From Acidobacteriota bacterium (lineage in GTDB: Bacteria > Acidobacteriota > Terriglobia > Terriglobales > Acidobacteriaceae), in assembly GCA_003224835.1 (NCBI GenBank), contig QHZX01000308.1, positions 1-10,479 on the forward strand: a stretch of DNA of 10,479 nt, in the 5' to 3' direction. A program made the position numbers and the translations under genes. Of the stretch, positions 1 through 7,334 are shown piece after piece. Every line of letters begins with the position of its first letter. Position 1 is the first letter of the stretch. The notes below the pieces were generated by a model, which saw only the letters and a program-made list of their open reading frames with translations, was not told the DNA's origin and did not search any database.

Positions 1-23
1 GCCACGTGGCCATGCTCGGTCAT
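1..23 (-). CDS. Possible 5' end of a downstream gene (partial)
   Basis: On the minus strand an ATG at 23-21 overlaps the TGA stop of the thioredoxin-like gene (22-20) in an ATGA arrangement, which is typical of translationally coupled genes. The frame reads MTEHGHV and then leaves the window. Seven residues are too few to assign a family. The only support is the overlap and the operon direction. Because thioredoxin domains of this type are often joined to or beside VKOR-type or cytochrome-assembly proteins, the next gene could be a membrane redox protein, but that is a guess. Confidence 0.3.
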
Positions 24-439
24 GGCAGTCTGCATCCGGTCTTGTCGCCGAGCACTGGTAAATGCAACACGCCTTCAGCTCGAGATCCGTCGGGGAACTG
101 CCAGGTAGGGAAGTTCTTGACCCCAGCCTTCTTGCAAGTTTCGTTTTCTGTTTTTTGTCCAGCCGGGCTGCACTCCACGTAATTCACGTACTGGAAAGCG
201 TATCCGAATAGGTCTTTCTGGTCGGCGCAATGCGGGCACCACCATGCGCCATACATCTTCGCGCCCGATTTGCTCACGCATTTAGCAAAACCATCGAGCG
301 TGCTTACCGGCTTGCGGTAAAAGGCAAAGTAATAGACTGCCCAGGCGACGACCGCGATGACTATAGCCATCCAGAGCCAAATCCACCGCGGCGCGGGTTT
401 CGCCACCGTTTCGTTCTCGATTTCGTTTAGGTCGGGCAT
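20..439 (-). CDS. Membrane-anchored thioredoxin-like protein (VKOR-associated type)
   Basis: This 139-residue protein has a charged N-terminus, one strongly hydrophobic segment at about residues 19-41 (probable membrane anchor), and a small thioredoxin-like domain outside it. The domain carries the redox motif WCPHC (cysteines 68 and 71) and a FPTW motif with the expected cis-proline at 111. Further cysteines lie at 54, 90, 102 and 136. The pattern KMYGAWWCPHC, followed by YVECSP and a later FPTW, resembles the C-terminal thioredoxin domain of bacterial VKOR homologues, where it passes electrons between the VKOR core and periplasmic substrates. Here it stands alone, so a VKOR partner or a disulfide-exchange role is inferred. 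It is the fifth gene of the minus-strand operon, starting 12 bases after the lipid kinase stop. No strong Shine-Dalgarno precedes the ATG. Confidence 0.8.
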   Translation of the reverse strand: MPDLNEIENETVAKPAPRWIWLWMAIVIAVVAWAVYYFAFYRKPVSTLDGFAKCVSKSGAKMYGAWWCPHCADQKDLFGYAFQYVNYVECSPAGQKTENETCKKAGVKNFPTWQFPDGSRAEGVLHLPVLGDKTGCRLP

Positions 440-451
440 TTTGTTGAATTC

Positions 452-1360
452 TTATACCACGACATTCAGCGCACCGGGCAGCACGTCCAGACTTTCGCAA
501 TGCACTGTGATGACCTCGCCATCTACCATGACATCGACCGGCCTATCGAGATGGAAATCAACTCGCCGAACCTTGCGAACTTCAGCAAGGGGATGCCGCG
601 TGTGCGTGCCGTCATAGAGTGTGCTCAAGTTGCGTATTAAACCCACGCGCCCGATCGGTCCCCAGCGGACGTACTCGATTAATCCGTCGTCGGTCGCAGC
701 ATCGGGAGCAATCATCATGGTGCCGCCAGTAAACTTGCTATTGTTAAAAGTAAGAAACAGGCAGGGGCGACGGTCGATGCTCGGTTCGTCATCCACGCTC
801 AACGGAAACGGGCGGCGACGAAACCGTGCCAGGCAAATAAAAATTGAGGTCTGATATCCTGCCTCGCGCCAACCACTGAAGCGGCGGGCCCGCATGGTCG
901 CGACATCGGCGGTAAAACCTACGCTGAGAAGATTGATGTAGTGCAGCACGCCATCTTTGTGGCGCAATCGCAGCACGTCGCATTTGCGCGAGCGCCCCGC
1001 TATCAGCGACTCCATCGCGTATTCGACGCCCTGCTCACTGAAATCTCTCAGAAACGAATTTCCCGTTCCGACGGGAAGAAAGCCAAGTGTCGGAACTTCC
1101 GTCCCGGGTGTCAGCGGAAATAATCCATTTACGATTTCGTAAGAAGTGCCATCGCCGCCGACCGAAATGAATTTTCGATAGCCCTCTCCCCACGCTTGAC
1201 GCGCGATCTCAGTCGCATGGCCGAGCGCGGTAGTTTCGCGTACATCGACTTGAATGCCGGCTGTCCGCAAACGCTCCAGTGCCGCGGGAAGCATTTGGCG
1301 CGAGCGTCCACCGCCCGCCGCCGGATTGACGACGGCCAAATACTTGTTCGCTTCGCTCAA
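452..1360 (-). CDS. Diacylglycerol kinase family lipid kinase (DagK/YegS-like)
   Basis: A 302-residue protein of the diacylglycerol/lipid kinase family, the usual size for the bacterial members. These enzymes transfer a phosphate from ATP to a lipid hydroxyl at the inner face of the membrane. Visible motifs are the N-terminal NPAAGGGRS (12-20), the nucleotide-binding GGDGT (68-72), VGTGNSF (97-103), a glycine-containing NLLSVGFTADV segment (143-153), and the C-terminal APDAATDDGLIE (218-229) and VDGE (279-282). The start is a TTG at 1360-1358 that overlaps the ligase stop codon by four bases, so translation is probably coupled. No ATG lies between it and the conserved NPAAGGG motif. The lipid substrate cannot be told from sequence: diacylglycerol, a sphingoid base or a product of the neighbouring ligase and carrier are all possible. 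Confidence 0.9.
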   Translation of the reverse strand: MSEANKYLAVVNPAAGGGRSRQMLPAALERLRTAGIQVDVRETTALGHATEIARQAWGEGYRKFISVGGDGTSYEIVNGLFPLTPGTEVPTLGFLPVGTGNSFLRDFSEQGVEYAMESLIAGRSRKCDVLRLRHKDGVLHYINLLSVGFTADVATMRARRFSGWREAGYQTSIFICLARFRRRPFPLSVDDEPSIDRRPCLFLTFNNSKFTGGTMMIAPDAATDDGLIEYVRWGPIGRVGLIRNLSTLYDGTHTRHPLAEVRKVRRVDFHLDRPVDVMVDGEVITVHCESLDVLPGALNVVV

Positions 1361-2949
1361 AGCTCTTTTACCGCCCAGCGCTCCAGCGTGCCCCCAATTT
1401 CATGCGCCAGATCGTTGCGCTTGATTTTCAGCGAAGCCGTGCGTGGAAAATCTCTGTCCCATACGATGTAGCCCGTGACCCGCTTGAAATCCGGCAAACG
1501 CCGATTGCGCGCAGTTATTTCATCTTTCAGTGAATCTGTGAACTCCTGGTTTTGTTCCAACCGAACTACCAGGACCAGTTTTTCTCCAGTGAGCTCTTTC
1601 TTCGGCCAAACGTAATTCGCGGCAAACAAGCAGTACTCTTTTACCGGAAGACCATCAAACGCCGATTCGATGTCCTCGGGATAAACGTTCTTGCCTCCTT
1701 CGGTTACGATCATGTTCTTCTTGCGGCCCAGCAATTGCAGATGACCGGAAGATTCGAGCCGCCCCAGATCGCCGGTGAGCAGCCATCCATCGACAATGGT
1801 CTGCGCTGACAGCTCCGGATCATCCAGGTAGTGCGACATGATGGTCTTGCTATAGACCGCAACTTCTCCGACCCCGTCCGCGTCCGGATTCAGAATGCGA
1901 ATATCAACTCCCGGGAGAGGTTTGCCGACTGTATCGGCGCGAAACGGCTTCAGGTCATTCAATGTGAGCACGGTGCAAGCTTCAGTTAATCCATAGCCAT
2001 TGGCCACCGGAATTCCAATGTCATAAAAAAATTGCAGAGTTTGCGGATCGATGAACGCCCCTCCAGTAAACATGGCCAGAAGCTGTCCACCAAACGCCTT
2101 GTGCACCGGACCCAGAAGTTTGCGGCTCAGCTCCACGTTTGGACGCTTACGAGTCAGTGCCTTATTGATGGAGATCATCATATTCAGCACAAAGCGTTTG
2201 ATTCCTGGAAGCGCGGCGAAATTCGATTTGATCCCGTGCTCCAGATTCTTAAGCACCATCGGAACCAGGCTGACATACGTGATCCGGTAGCGAACGAATG
2301 CATCGCGCACGAACTCCGGCCGCAAAGTACGCAGATGCACCACACATGCGCCGCATACAAATGGCCCAATGAATCCGACCATGAAATCAATGGCGTGGTT
2401 TGTGGGAAGAATGCTCAGGTAACGCACTCCCGGCCAGAACGGATACCACGCCGTCAACGATTTGCACTGCTCGAGATAATTTTCGTGAGTGAGCACGCAG
2501 CCTTTTGGCCGACCGCCAGTGCCGGAGGAATACACGATGCAAGCGGCATCGTGACGTTTACGGGAGATCATGCTAGGGTCACCTTTGCGGCGGAATTCCT
2601 CCCAACGATAGCCGCCGCGTAGATCGGCGCTGGGCGGGGCTTCCGTGACCAGAACAATTTTCAGCTTGTGGTTCTTGAATTCCGGGCCGCCACTTTGCAG
2701 GATCGCGTAAGCCGAGATCAGCCACTTCGACTGATTGGTCATGATGATTGCGGCGCGATCGCCGGCGCGAAAATCCGCGTCCTGCAAGGCACGCGCGAGC
2801 GGTGCTGCCAACTGCTTGAAATCGGAATAGGTGAGCCGAGTACGCTCACGTTCACGGTCAGCCTCGATCAGGCAAGTCTCGTTGGGCCAGCGGTCTAACG
2901 CATCGCTGAGAGCCGCGCCGAGAGATGTGTACTGGTCCAGATCGAGCAT
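1357..2949 (-). CDS. AMP-dependent acyl synthetase/ligase (acyl-CoA or acyl-ACP ligase), N-terminal region shortened
   Basis: A 530-residue member of the adenylate-forming ligase superfamily (ANL), which activates a carboxylic acid as acyl-AMP and then loads it on CoA or a carrier protein. Core motifs are present: the phosphate loop YSSGTGGRPKG (140-150), NGYGLTEA (317-324), TGD (392-394), LLGRKKNMIVTEGGKNVYPEDIE beginning at 407, and a C-terminal PRTASLKIKR (502-511) whose K508 is at the catalytic lysine position, with Leu where many members have Gly. A discrete ACP lies just upstream in the operon, so ACP is a plausible acceptor. Oddity: after LISAYAILQSGG (77-88) the chain passes directly to PEFKNHKLKIVLVTEA, without the usual V-P-L-D-Y/N-like strand and following helix seen in the family. 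Some 40-50 residues seem to be missing. The frame stays open, so activity is uncertain. The ATG at 2949 fits the usual N-terminus; no strong ribosome site precedes it. Confidence 0.88.
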   Translation of the reverse strand: MLDLDQYTSLGAALSDALDRWPNETCLIEADRERERTRLTYSDFKQLAAPLARALQDADFRAGDRAAIIMTNQSKWLISAYAILQSGGPEFKNHKLKIVLVTEAPPSADLRGGYRWEEFRRKGDPSMISRKRHDAACIVYSSGTGGRPKGCVLTHENYLEQCKSLTAWYPFWPGVRYLSILPTNHAIDFMVGFIGPFVCGACVVHLRTLRPEFVRDAFVRYRITYVSLVPMVLKNLEHGIKSNFAALPGIKRFVLNMMISINKALTRKRPNVELSRKLLGPVHKAFGGQLLAMFTGGAFIDPQTLQFFYDIGIPVANGYGLTEACTVLTLNDLKPFRADTVGKPLPGVDIRILNPDADGVGEVAVYSKTIMSHYLDDPELSAQTIVDGWLLTGDLGRLESSGHLQLLGRKKNMIVTEGGKNVYPEDIESAFDGLPVKEYCLFAANYVWPKKELTGEKLVLVVRLEQNQEFTDSLKDEITARNRRLPDFKRVTGYIVWDRDFPRTASLKIKRNDLAHEIGGTLERWAVKEL

Positions 2950-3090
2950 GCAGTGTTCATTTCACCACGGACGCACTGAGACACACAGAAAAAGTGCTTA
3001 GTTTTCCCATTTTCTGCCGATGATTCACTATGGCCGGCAGATGCTGCACTTTCCGTTTCTGTGTGTCCGTTTTATGTCGCTGGACGGGGA
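2950..3090. repeat. Imperfect inverted repeat in the ACP-ligase gap
   Basis: The 141-base gap contains a left arm at 2968-2997 and a right arm at 3046-3069 that are imperfect reverse complements. Shared blocks are CGGAC, ACACAGAAA and AAGTGC, with an 8-base insertion on the left and 2-3 extra bases on the right. A smaller inverted repeat, CTGCCG at 3014-3019 and CGGCAG at 3035-3040, lies inside. The right arm contains TCCGTTT at 3052 and again at 3066, separated by exactly one 7-base unit. No coding frame with family features is seen here. It may form a long stem in the operon transcript or be a member of a dispersed repeat family. Confidence 0.6.
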
Positions 3091-3333
3091 CTAAAGCCTG
3101 CTTTGGATTCGCTCCGCCAACGTCCTGAAGTCTGAGACCCCCTGCATCTCGTAATCCGGCAACTCTATTTTGAAGTGCTGCTCAAGACGAGTCAGTAGAC
3201 TCAGCGCCTGCAGGCTGTCGATGCCGAGCTTTTTGAAGAAGTCATCATCAGCAGACAGAGTTTCGCGGGGGATTTTGAACTGCGCGGCCGCTAGTTCCAG
3301 AACTTCATCCAGAGTCTGTTGTTGCGTCTGCAC
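3091..3333 (-). CDS. Acyl carrier protein (discrete)
   Basis: An 80-residue acidic protein with the carrier-protein motif LGIDSLQAL (36-44). Ser40 is the expected attachment site for 4'-phosphopantetheine, which tethers acyl chains as thioesters in the cytoplasm. The order of helix, DDDFFKKLGIDSL, second helix and then IELPDYEM with a final LAERIQ helix is that of polyketide/secondary-metabolism or specialised lipid carriers more than of the housekeeping AcpP. It sits between a crotonase and an adenylate-forming ligase, which suggests that the ligase charges it, or that it holds the substrate while another enzyme acts. The start is a GTG at 3333-3331, supported by a strong GAGGAG six bases upstream. 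Length is normal for a free-standing ACP. Confidence 0.92.
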   Translation of the reverse strand: MQTQQQTLDEVLELAAAQFKIPRETLSADDDFFKKLGIDSLQALSLLTRLEQHFKIELPDYEMQGVSDFRTLAERIQSRL

Positions 3334-3339
3334 TACTTT

Positions 3340-3345
3340 CTCCTC
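3340..3345 (-). promoter_or_regulatory. Ribosome binding site of the ACP gene
   Basis: On the minus strand GAGGAG lies six bases before the GTG at 3333-3331. It is one of only two strong Shine-Dalgarno sequences seen in the window and it fixes the non-ATG start of the carrier gene. Strong initiation would suit a carrier protein needed in larger amounts than its partner enzymes. Confidence 0.75.
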
Positions 3346-3375
3346 GTTACTGAACTGAATTATGCCCCGCCCGGT

Positions 3376-4179
3376 TCATGGAAGGTAAGGCTGAGCGCTC
3401 GTGCTCTCAACAAATTTCTTTAATCCAGCCTCGACGGCCGGCTGGCTGAACAATTCACAAAAGATTTCTATCTCTCGCCTCAAATCATCGTACGGTATGG
3501 GTTTTATAAATTTCTTGGCGGCCGCGGCCGTATTGCGATCAAATTTTCCCATCTGAGCGGCCGTCGCTCTCGCCACCCGCAAGGCTTCGCCTTCGGCCAC
3601 AACCTGGCTGGCCAATCCGATCTGCTGGGCTTTGGTCGAGTTGAAGCTGCGGCCGGTGAGCAACAGATCACGAACGACCGCATTCCCCAGATCACGCTTA
3701 AGACGCGGGATTCCACCGAAGCCCGGAATCAGACCAAGGCGTAGCTCCGGAAAGCAGAAGCGCGCGGTCTTGTCCGCAATGATGAGGTCGCAAGTCAGCG
3801 CCAGTTCTAAGCCTCCGCCAAACACAATTCCATGCACCGCCGCGATGGTTGGGATTGGACACGCGTCCAGCGTATTCATTACATGATGAAGGCGCTCCAG
3901 GAACTTCCGCACGCCGGCAATCGCGTCTTTTTTCTTCATCTCCTGCGATCGCTGATACAGTTCGCGCAGATCAGCTCCGGCACAAAAGCCGCAAGCCAGG
4001 TCGCTGTAGAGAATTAGCGAATGGGCGTTCTGTTCCAATTCTGGCAGAACGGAGGCAAATCGCTCCAGCTCTTCCAGGCACTGTGAGCCGATCTCATTGC
4101 ATGGCTCGCGGCGCAGCACGAGCTCAATGACTCGGTCTTTTATCGCCCAGGATAGCGCCTGCCCTTGAAACGGTTTCAT
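3376..4179 (-). CDS. Enoyl-CoA hydratase/isomerase family protein (crotonase fold)
   Basis: A 267-residue crotonase-family protein, close to the usual length. The oxyanion-hole segments are FCAGADLREL (65-74) and HGIVFGGGLELAL (116-128). Both glutamates used for water addition in classical enoyl-CoA hydratases appear to be present: Glu125 in GGGLEL and Glu145 in PELRLGLIPGFGG. Hydration of a 2,3-enoyl thioester is therefore chemically possible, though dehydratase, isomerase or carrier-bound roles are known in the family. It is the first gene of the minus-strand operon, 42 bases before the ACP, so the substrate may be ACP-bound rather than CoA-bound. The ATG at 4179-4177 gives a normal N-terminus; the ribosome site is weak. 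It diverges from the LptC/A gene across a short gap. Confidence 0.9.
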   Translation of the reverse strand: MKPFQGQALSWAIKDRVIELVLRREPCNEIGSQCLEELERFASVLPELEQNAHSLILYSDLACGFCAGADLRELYQRSQEMKKKDAIAGVRKFLERLHHVMNTLDACPIPTIAAVHGIVFGGGLELALTCDLIIADKTARFCFPELRLGLIPGFGGIPRLKRDLGNAVVRDLLLTGRSFNSTKAQQIGLASQVVAEGEALRVARATAAQMGKFDRNTAAAAKKFIKPIPYDDLRREIEIFCELFSQPAVEAGLKKFVESTSAQPYLP

Positions 4180-4279
4180 GCTGTGGAAACGACAGCATAC
4201 TAGAAACGAGGTTACCTGCGCGACGCCGATCCACGATTGACGGGCACATCACGCGGGTCCTTGCACTAAACTACATTGT
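4180..4279. promoter_or_regulatory. Divergent control region between the lipid operon and the lpt-rpoN block
   Basis: This 100-base gap separates two divergently read gene blocks, so promoters for both probably lie in it or near its edges. I can see no convincing sigma-70 pair. TTGACG at 4237-4242 has no good -10 at 16-18 bases, and on the minus strand a TAGTAT-like -10 close to the hydratase start lacks a -35 match. The call rests on gene arrangement only. Confidence 0.4.
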
Positions 4280-6601
4280 GTGGACCTGCATATAAGGCGC
4301 TTGCGACGCTGGTTTGGAGCGGGGGCGATTTTCGTCTGCCTGGTCGTGCTCGGGGTTTATTTCCATGCCCGCCACAATGTGCAGAATGCGTTAAAGGAAG
4401 TCCCGGAAAAATTAGGCATACAGGTCCAGCAGAGCGCCCAGGACTTCACCATCTCCAAATCCGACCAGGGACACACTCTGTTCAAACTACAAGCCAGCAA
4501 GGCGGTGCAGTTCAAAGGTGTCGGACGCGCCGAACTGCATGATGTCACAATCACGATTTACGGTCATGATTCATCGCGTTTTGATCAGGTTTACGGAAAA
4601 GATTTTGAATACGATCAGCGATCGGGAGACGTAACCAGCAAAGGCGAGGTCTCGATCGATCTTCAGTCCAACCCACAGGGCGCGGCTCACCCTGATCAGG
4701 CCGCGCCTATGGAACTCAAAAACCCCATTCATCTCAAAACAACAAACCTGGTCTTCAACCAAAAGACGGGTGATGCCTGGACCCCATCGTTAGTCGAGTT
4801 TTACGTGCCGCAGACCAGGGGTTCGGCCGTGGGGGCGGAATATTCCGCTAAAGACAACGTGCTCACATTGCGATCCCAGGTGCGAATGACTGTCGGCGAA
4901 GTGAAGCCTTTAACGATTTTGGCGCGGCACGCAATTCTGGGAAAGGTGCCGCACGAGATTGTGTTGCAACATCCGCAGGCCGAGTCTGGTCAGGGCAAGA
5001 GCCAGGCGGATGAGGCGACCTTGTTTCTGCGCGAAGACAATACGCTTGCCCATGCAGTCGCGGTCGGCAACGTTGCGATTGATTCAAGTGAAGCACCTTC
5101 ATCGAAAGAGCAGAGCGCATCATCCGTGCTCGGCAATTCTGCGCCGAGATCTTCTCCAACTATCTCTCACGTCACGGCGGAGAAGTTAGAAGTTGCGATG
5201 GGCATGCGCAATCAGGTAAAAACCGCAGTATTCTCCGGCGATGTTCACCTTAAAACTGAGGGCGCGCAGTCAAGCGAGAGCACTGCTGGCCGGGCCGTGC
5301 TCACCTTCAAAGGACGCAACATTCTCAGCAAGATTCATGCCGAGCAGCAGGTCAAATTGTTGCAGCACCAAGCAGCGGCTAAGAACGCGCAAGATGCCGC
5401 CGTGGCCGCGCCAATCATCGACATATTTCTCGCAGCTGGCAATCGGCCCACTCGTGCCGAAACCAGTGGTCCTCCCGAAATTACTTTGGTTCCTCCGGAC
5501 GGCAAACCGGAAGCCAAAACACGAGTCACCGCCGACAAGTTCATAGCAAATTTTGATTCCATAGGTCAGCTTTCACAGGTGCACGGCAGTGCTCATGCGC
5601 GAGTAGTGACGACCGAGCCTTCACGCAACGATGCTCCTCGATCTGACCGTGTAAGTACCAGCGACACGATTGACGCGTATTTTCGTCCCGGCAGGGGGAT
5701 TCAAGGTCTGGTGCAAACGGGGCACTTCACGTATCGGGCCGGAACTCAGCAGGCATTTGCAGACCGCGCGCATTACACGCCAGCAGACCAGATTCTCGTT
5801 CTCAGCGGCAGCCCGCGAATTCTCGATTCCGGCATGGCCACGACGGCGCGAAACGTTAGGCTCAATCGAGCTACTGGGGACGGGTTTGCGGAGGGCGGTG
5901 TTAAAACCACATACAGCGACCTCAAAGCTCAGCCTAACGGCGCCTTATTAGCTTCGTCCGATCCGATTCACGTTACGGCCGACAGCATGACGGCCCATAA
6001 CTCCCCGTCGATAGCGACCTACAAAGGCAATGCTCGTCTGTGGCAGGATGCGAACCTGGTGGAGGCGCCAACTATCCAATTCCAAAAAGATCAGCGCACC
6101 TTGATGGCAGATTCCAACTCTCAGCAGAGAGTTTCAACCGCGCTGACCTCCACCGACAAGAGCGGGAAATCGACTCCAGTGCATATCACCTCGGATCGTC
6201 TGATCTATCGCGACTCAGAGAGGGTGGCCAATTATCAGGGTGGCGTTGTGGCACGAGGCCCAGACCTGAATGTCACCTCGAGCCAGATGGATGTCTTTTT
6301 TGCTCCGGCAAAGTCGATAGAAGGGCAGTCGGGGTCCGGAACTCCCGCGAAACTGGAGAAAATCATCGCTTCAGGCACGGTTATAGTGACCGAACCCACC
6401 CGCCGTGCGACAGGCGACAAGCTCACTTATACGTCTGCGGATGACAAGTTTGTCCTGACCGGCGGATCGCCTAGCATTTTTGATGCCGAACGCGGCAAAG
6501 TTACCGGGGTTTCGTTGACTTTGTATAGGCACGATGATAGGGTCGTCGTTGATGGCAGCAGCAGTTTGCCTGCCGTCTCAAGAACTCAAGTGGTACGTTA
6601 A
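4280..6601 (+). CDS. LptC/LptA-like lipopolysaccharide export protein, very long
   Basis: A 773-residue protein with a basic start, one membrane segment at about residues 13-29, and then a long region rich in beta-strand repeats expected in the periplasm. The first ~200 residues have the layout of LptC (anchor, then a beta-jellyroll that takes lipopolysaccharide from the LptBFG transporter). Further segments at roughly 300-360, 415-520, 560-620 and 635-770 show LptA/OstA-type wording, such as VTADSMTAHN, ITSDRLIYRD, YQGGVVARG, ATGDKLTYTSADDKFVLTGG and SIFDAERGKVTG. This suggests that LptC and several LptA-like units are joined in one chain as a bridge to the outer membrane. The GTG at 4280 is the only usable start between the in-frame stop at 4238 and the membrane segment; no clear Shine-Dalgarno is seen. 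The TAA stop touches the lptB ATG. Assignment is helped greatly by lptB next door. Confidence 0.85.
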   Translation: MDLHIRRLRRWFGAGAIFVCLVVLGVYFHARHNVQNALKEVPEKLGIQVQQSAQDFTISKSDQGHTLFKLQASKAVQFKGVGRAELHDVTITIYGHDSSRFDQVYGKDFEYDQRSGDVTSKGEVSIDLQSNPQGAAHPDQAAPMELKNPIHLKTTNLVFNQKTGDAWTPSLVEFYVPQTRGSAVGAEYSAKDNVLTLRSQVRMTVGEVKPLTILARHAILGKVPHEIVLQHPQAESGQGKSQADEATLFLREDNTLAHAVAVGNVAIDSSEAPSSKEQSASSVLGNSAPRSSPTISHVTAEKLEVAMGMRNQVKTAVFSGDVHLKTEGAQSSESTAGRAVLTFKGRNILSKIHAEQQVKLLQHQAAAKNAQDAAVAAPIIDIFLAAGNRPTRAETSGPPEITLVPPDGKPEAKTRVTADKFIANFDSIGQLSQVHGSAHARVVTTEPSRNDAPRSDRVSTSDTIDAYFRPGRGIQGLVQTGHFTYRAGTQQAFADRAHYTPADQILVLSGSPRILDSGMATTARNVRLNRATGDGFAEGGVKTTYSDLKAQPNGALLASSDPIHVTADSMTAHNSPSIATYKGNARLWQDANLVEAPTIQFQKDQRTLMADSNSQQRVSTALTSTDKSGKSTPVHITSDRLIYRDSERVANYQGGVVARGPDLNVTSSQMDVFFAPAKSIEGQSGSGTPAKLEKIIASGTVIVTEPTRRATGDKLTYTSADDKFVLTGGSPSIFDAERGKVTGVSLTLYRHDDRVVVDGSSSLPAVSRTQVVR

Positions 6602-7330
6602 ATGCACACGCTGGCCGCCGACGAAATATGTAAATCCTATCGTGGCCGCCGGGTTGTAAATGGGGTTAGCCTCGGCGTTCGGCAGGGCGAAGTTGTTGGT
6701 TTACTTGGACCTAACGGCGCTGGCAAGACCACTAGCTTTTACATGATGGTCGGCCTGATACCCCCGGACACAGGCCGTGTCCTCATAGACGAGGACGAAA
6801 TCACCGATGTGCCCATGTATCGGCGGGCGCGGCAATTCGGGATCAGCTATCTCCCCCAAGAGGCGTCGGTTTTCCGAAAGCTTACGGTTGAGGAAAATAT
6901 CCTCGCCGTGCTGGAGGCCCAGCCGGTTTCCTGGCATGAGCGCCGGGAAACGATGGAGCAATTGATTGACCAGCTGGGGTTGGAGCATATCCGGCTTAAC
7001 CGCGGTTATGCGCTTTCGGGCGGCGAGCGGCGCAGGGTCGAGATTGCAAGGGCCCTGTCGATCAAGCCGAAATTCATCCTGCTGGATGAGCCTTTTTCGG
7101 GGATCGATCCCATTGCGGTACTGGATCTGCAGAAAATCATCAGCAACATGAAAGCTGCTGGGATTGGCGTCCTGATCACGGACCACAATGTACGTGAGAC
7201 GCTGTCGGTGACGGACCGAGCTTACATCATCAATGAAGGGAAAATATTCCGGCACGGTACGCCGAACCAGTTGGGAAGTGATTCAGAAGTGCGAAGAGTT
7301 TATTTAGGAGAGAGTTTTAGCCTGGTCTAA
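6602..7330 (+). CDS. lptB: LptB, ATP-binding protein of the lipopolysaccharide exporter
   Basis: A 242-residue ABC ATPase that powers extraction of lipopolysaccharide from the inner membrane with LptF and LptG (neither gene is in this window). Motifs in order: Walker A GPNGAGKTT (36-44), Q-loop Gln85 in YLPQEASVFRKLTVEENI, signature LSGGERRRVEIARAL (138-152), Walker B FILLDEP (158-164), then FSGIDPIAVLDLQ with the D-loop, and switch histidine 195 in LITDHNVRETL. SYLPQEASVFRKL and the SGGERRRVEIARAL signature are typical of LptB rather than of other small ABC ATPases. The ATG follows the preceding stop with no spacer, so the two genes are surely co-translated. Length is the usual one for the family. 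Confidence 0.96.
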   Translation: MHTLAADEICKSYRGRRVVNGVSLGVRQGEVVGLLGPNGAGKTTSFYMMVGLIPPDTGRVLIDEDEITDVPMYRRARQFGISYLPQEASVFRKLTVEENILAVLEAQPVSWHERRETMEQLIDQLGLEHIRLNRGYALSGGERRRVEIARALSIKPKFILLDEPFSGIDPIAVLDLQKIISNMKAAGIGVLITDHNVRETLSVTDRAYIINEGKIFRHGTPNQLGSDSEVRRVYLGESFSLV

Positions 7331-7334
7331 AGCC

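Noticed and set aside
2032..2622. A 196-codon plus-strand open frame opposite the acyl ligase.
   Set aside because: It is fully antisense to the conserved ligase core (which holds the ANL motifs), shows no family pattern and has no ribosome site. It is a shadow frame.
2677..2686. GAATTC followed by CCGG at the apparent ligase deletion, read as a cloning-linker or vector junction.
   Set aside because: One six-base site is expected by chance in 10 kb, the frame is kept and no vector sequence adjoins. It is only a reason to check reads.
4243..4265. A sigma-54-like promoter before the LptC/A gene (GGCAC at 4243 and TTGCA at 4261).
   Set aside because: The GG and GC elements are 18 bases apart instead of the required 10, so it cannot be a -24/-12 site.
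6701..7255. A 184-codon minus-strand open frame opposite lptB.
   Set aside because: It is antisense to all the ABC motifs of LptB and its translation has no recognisable domain.
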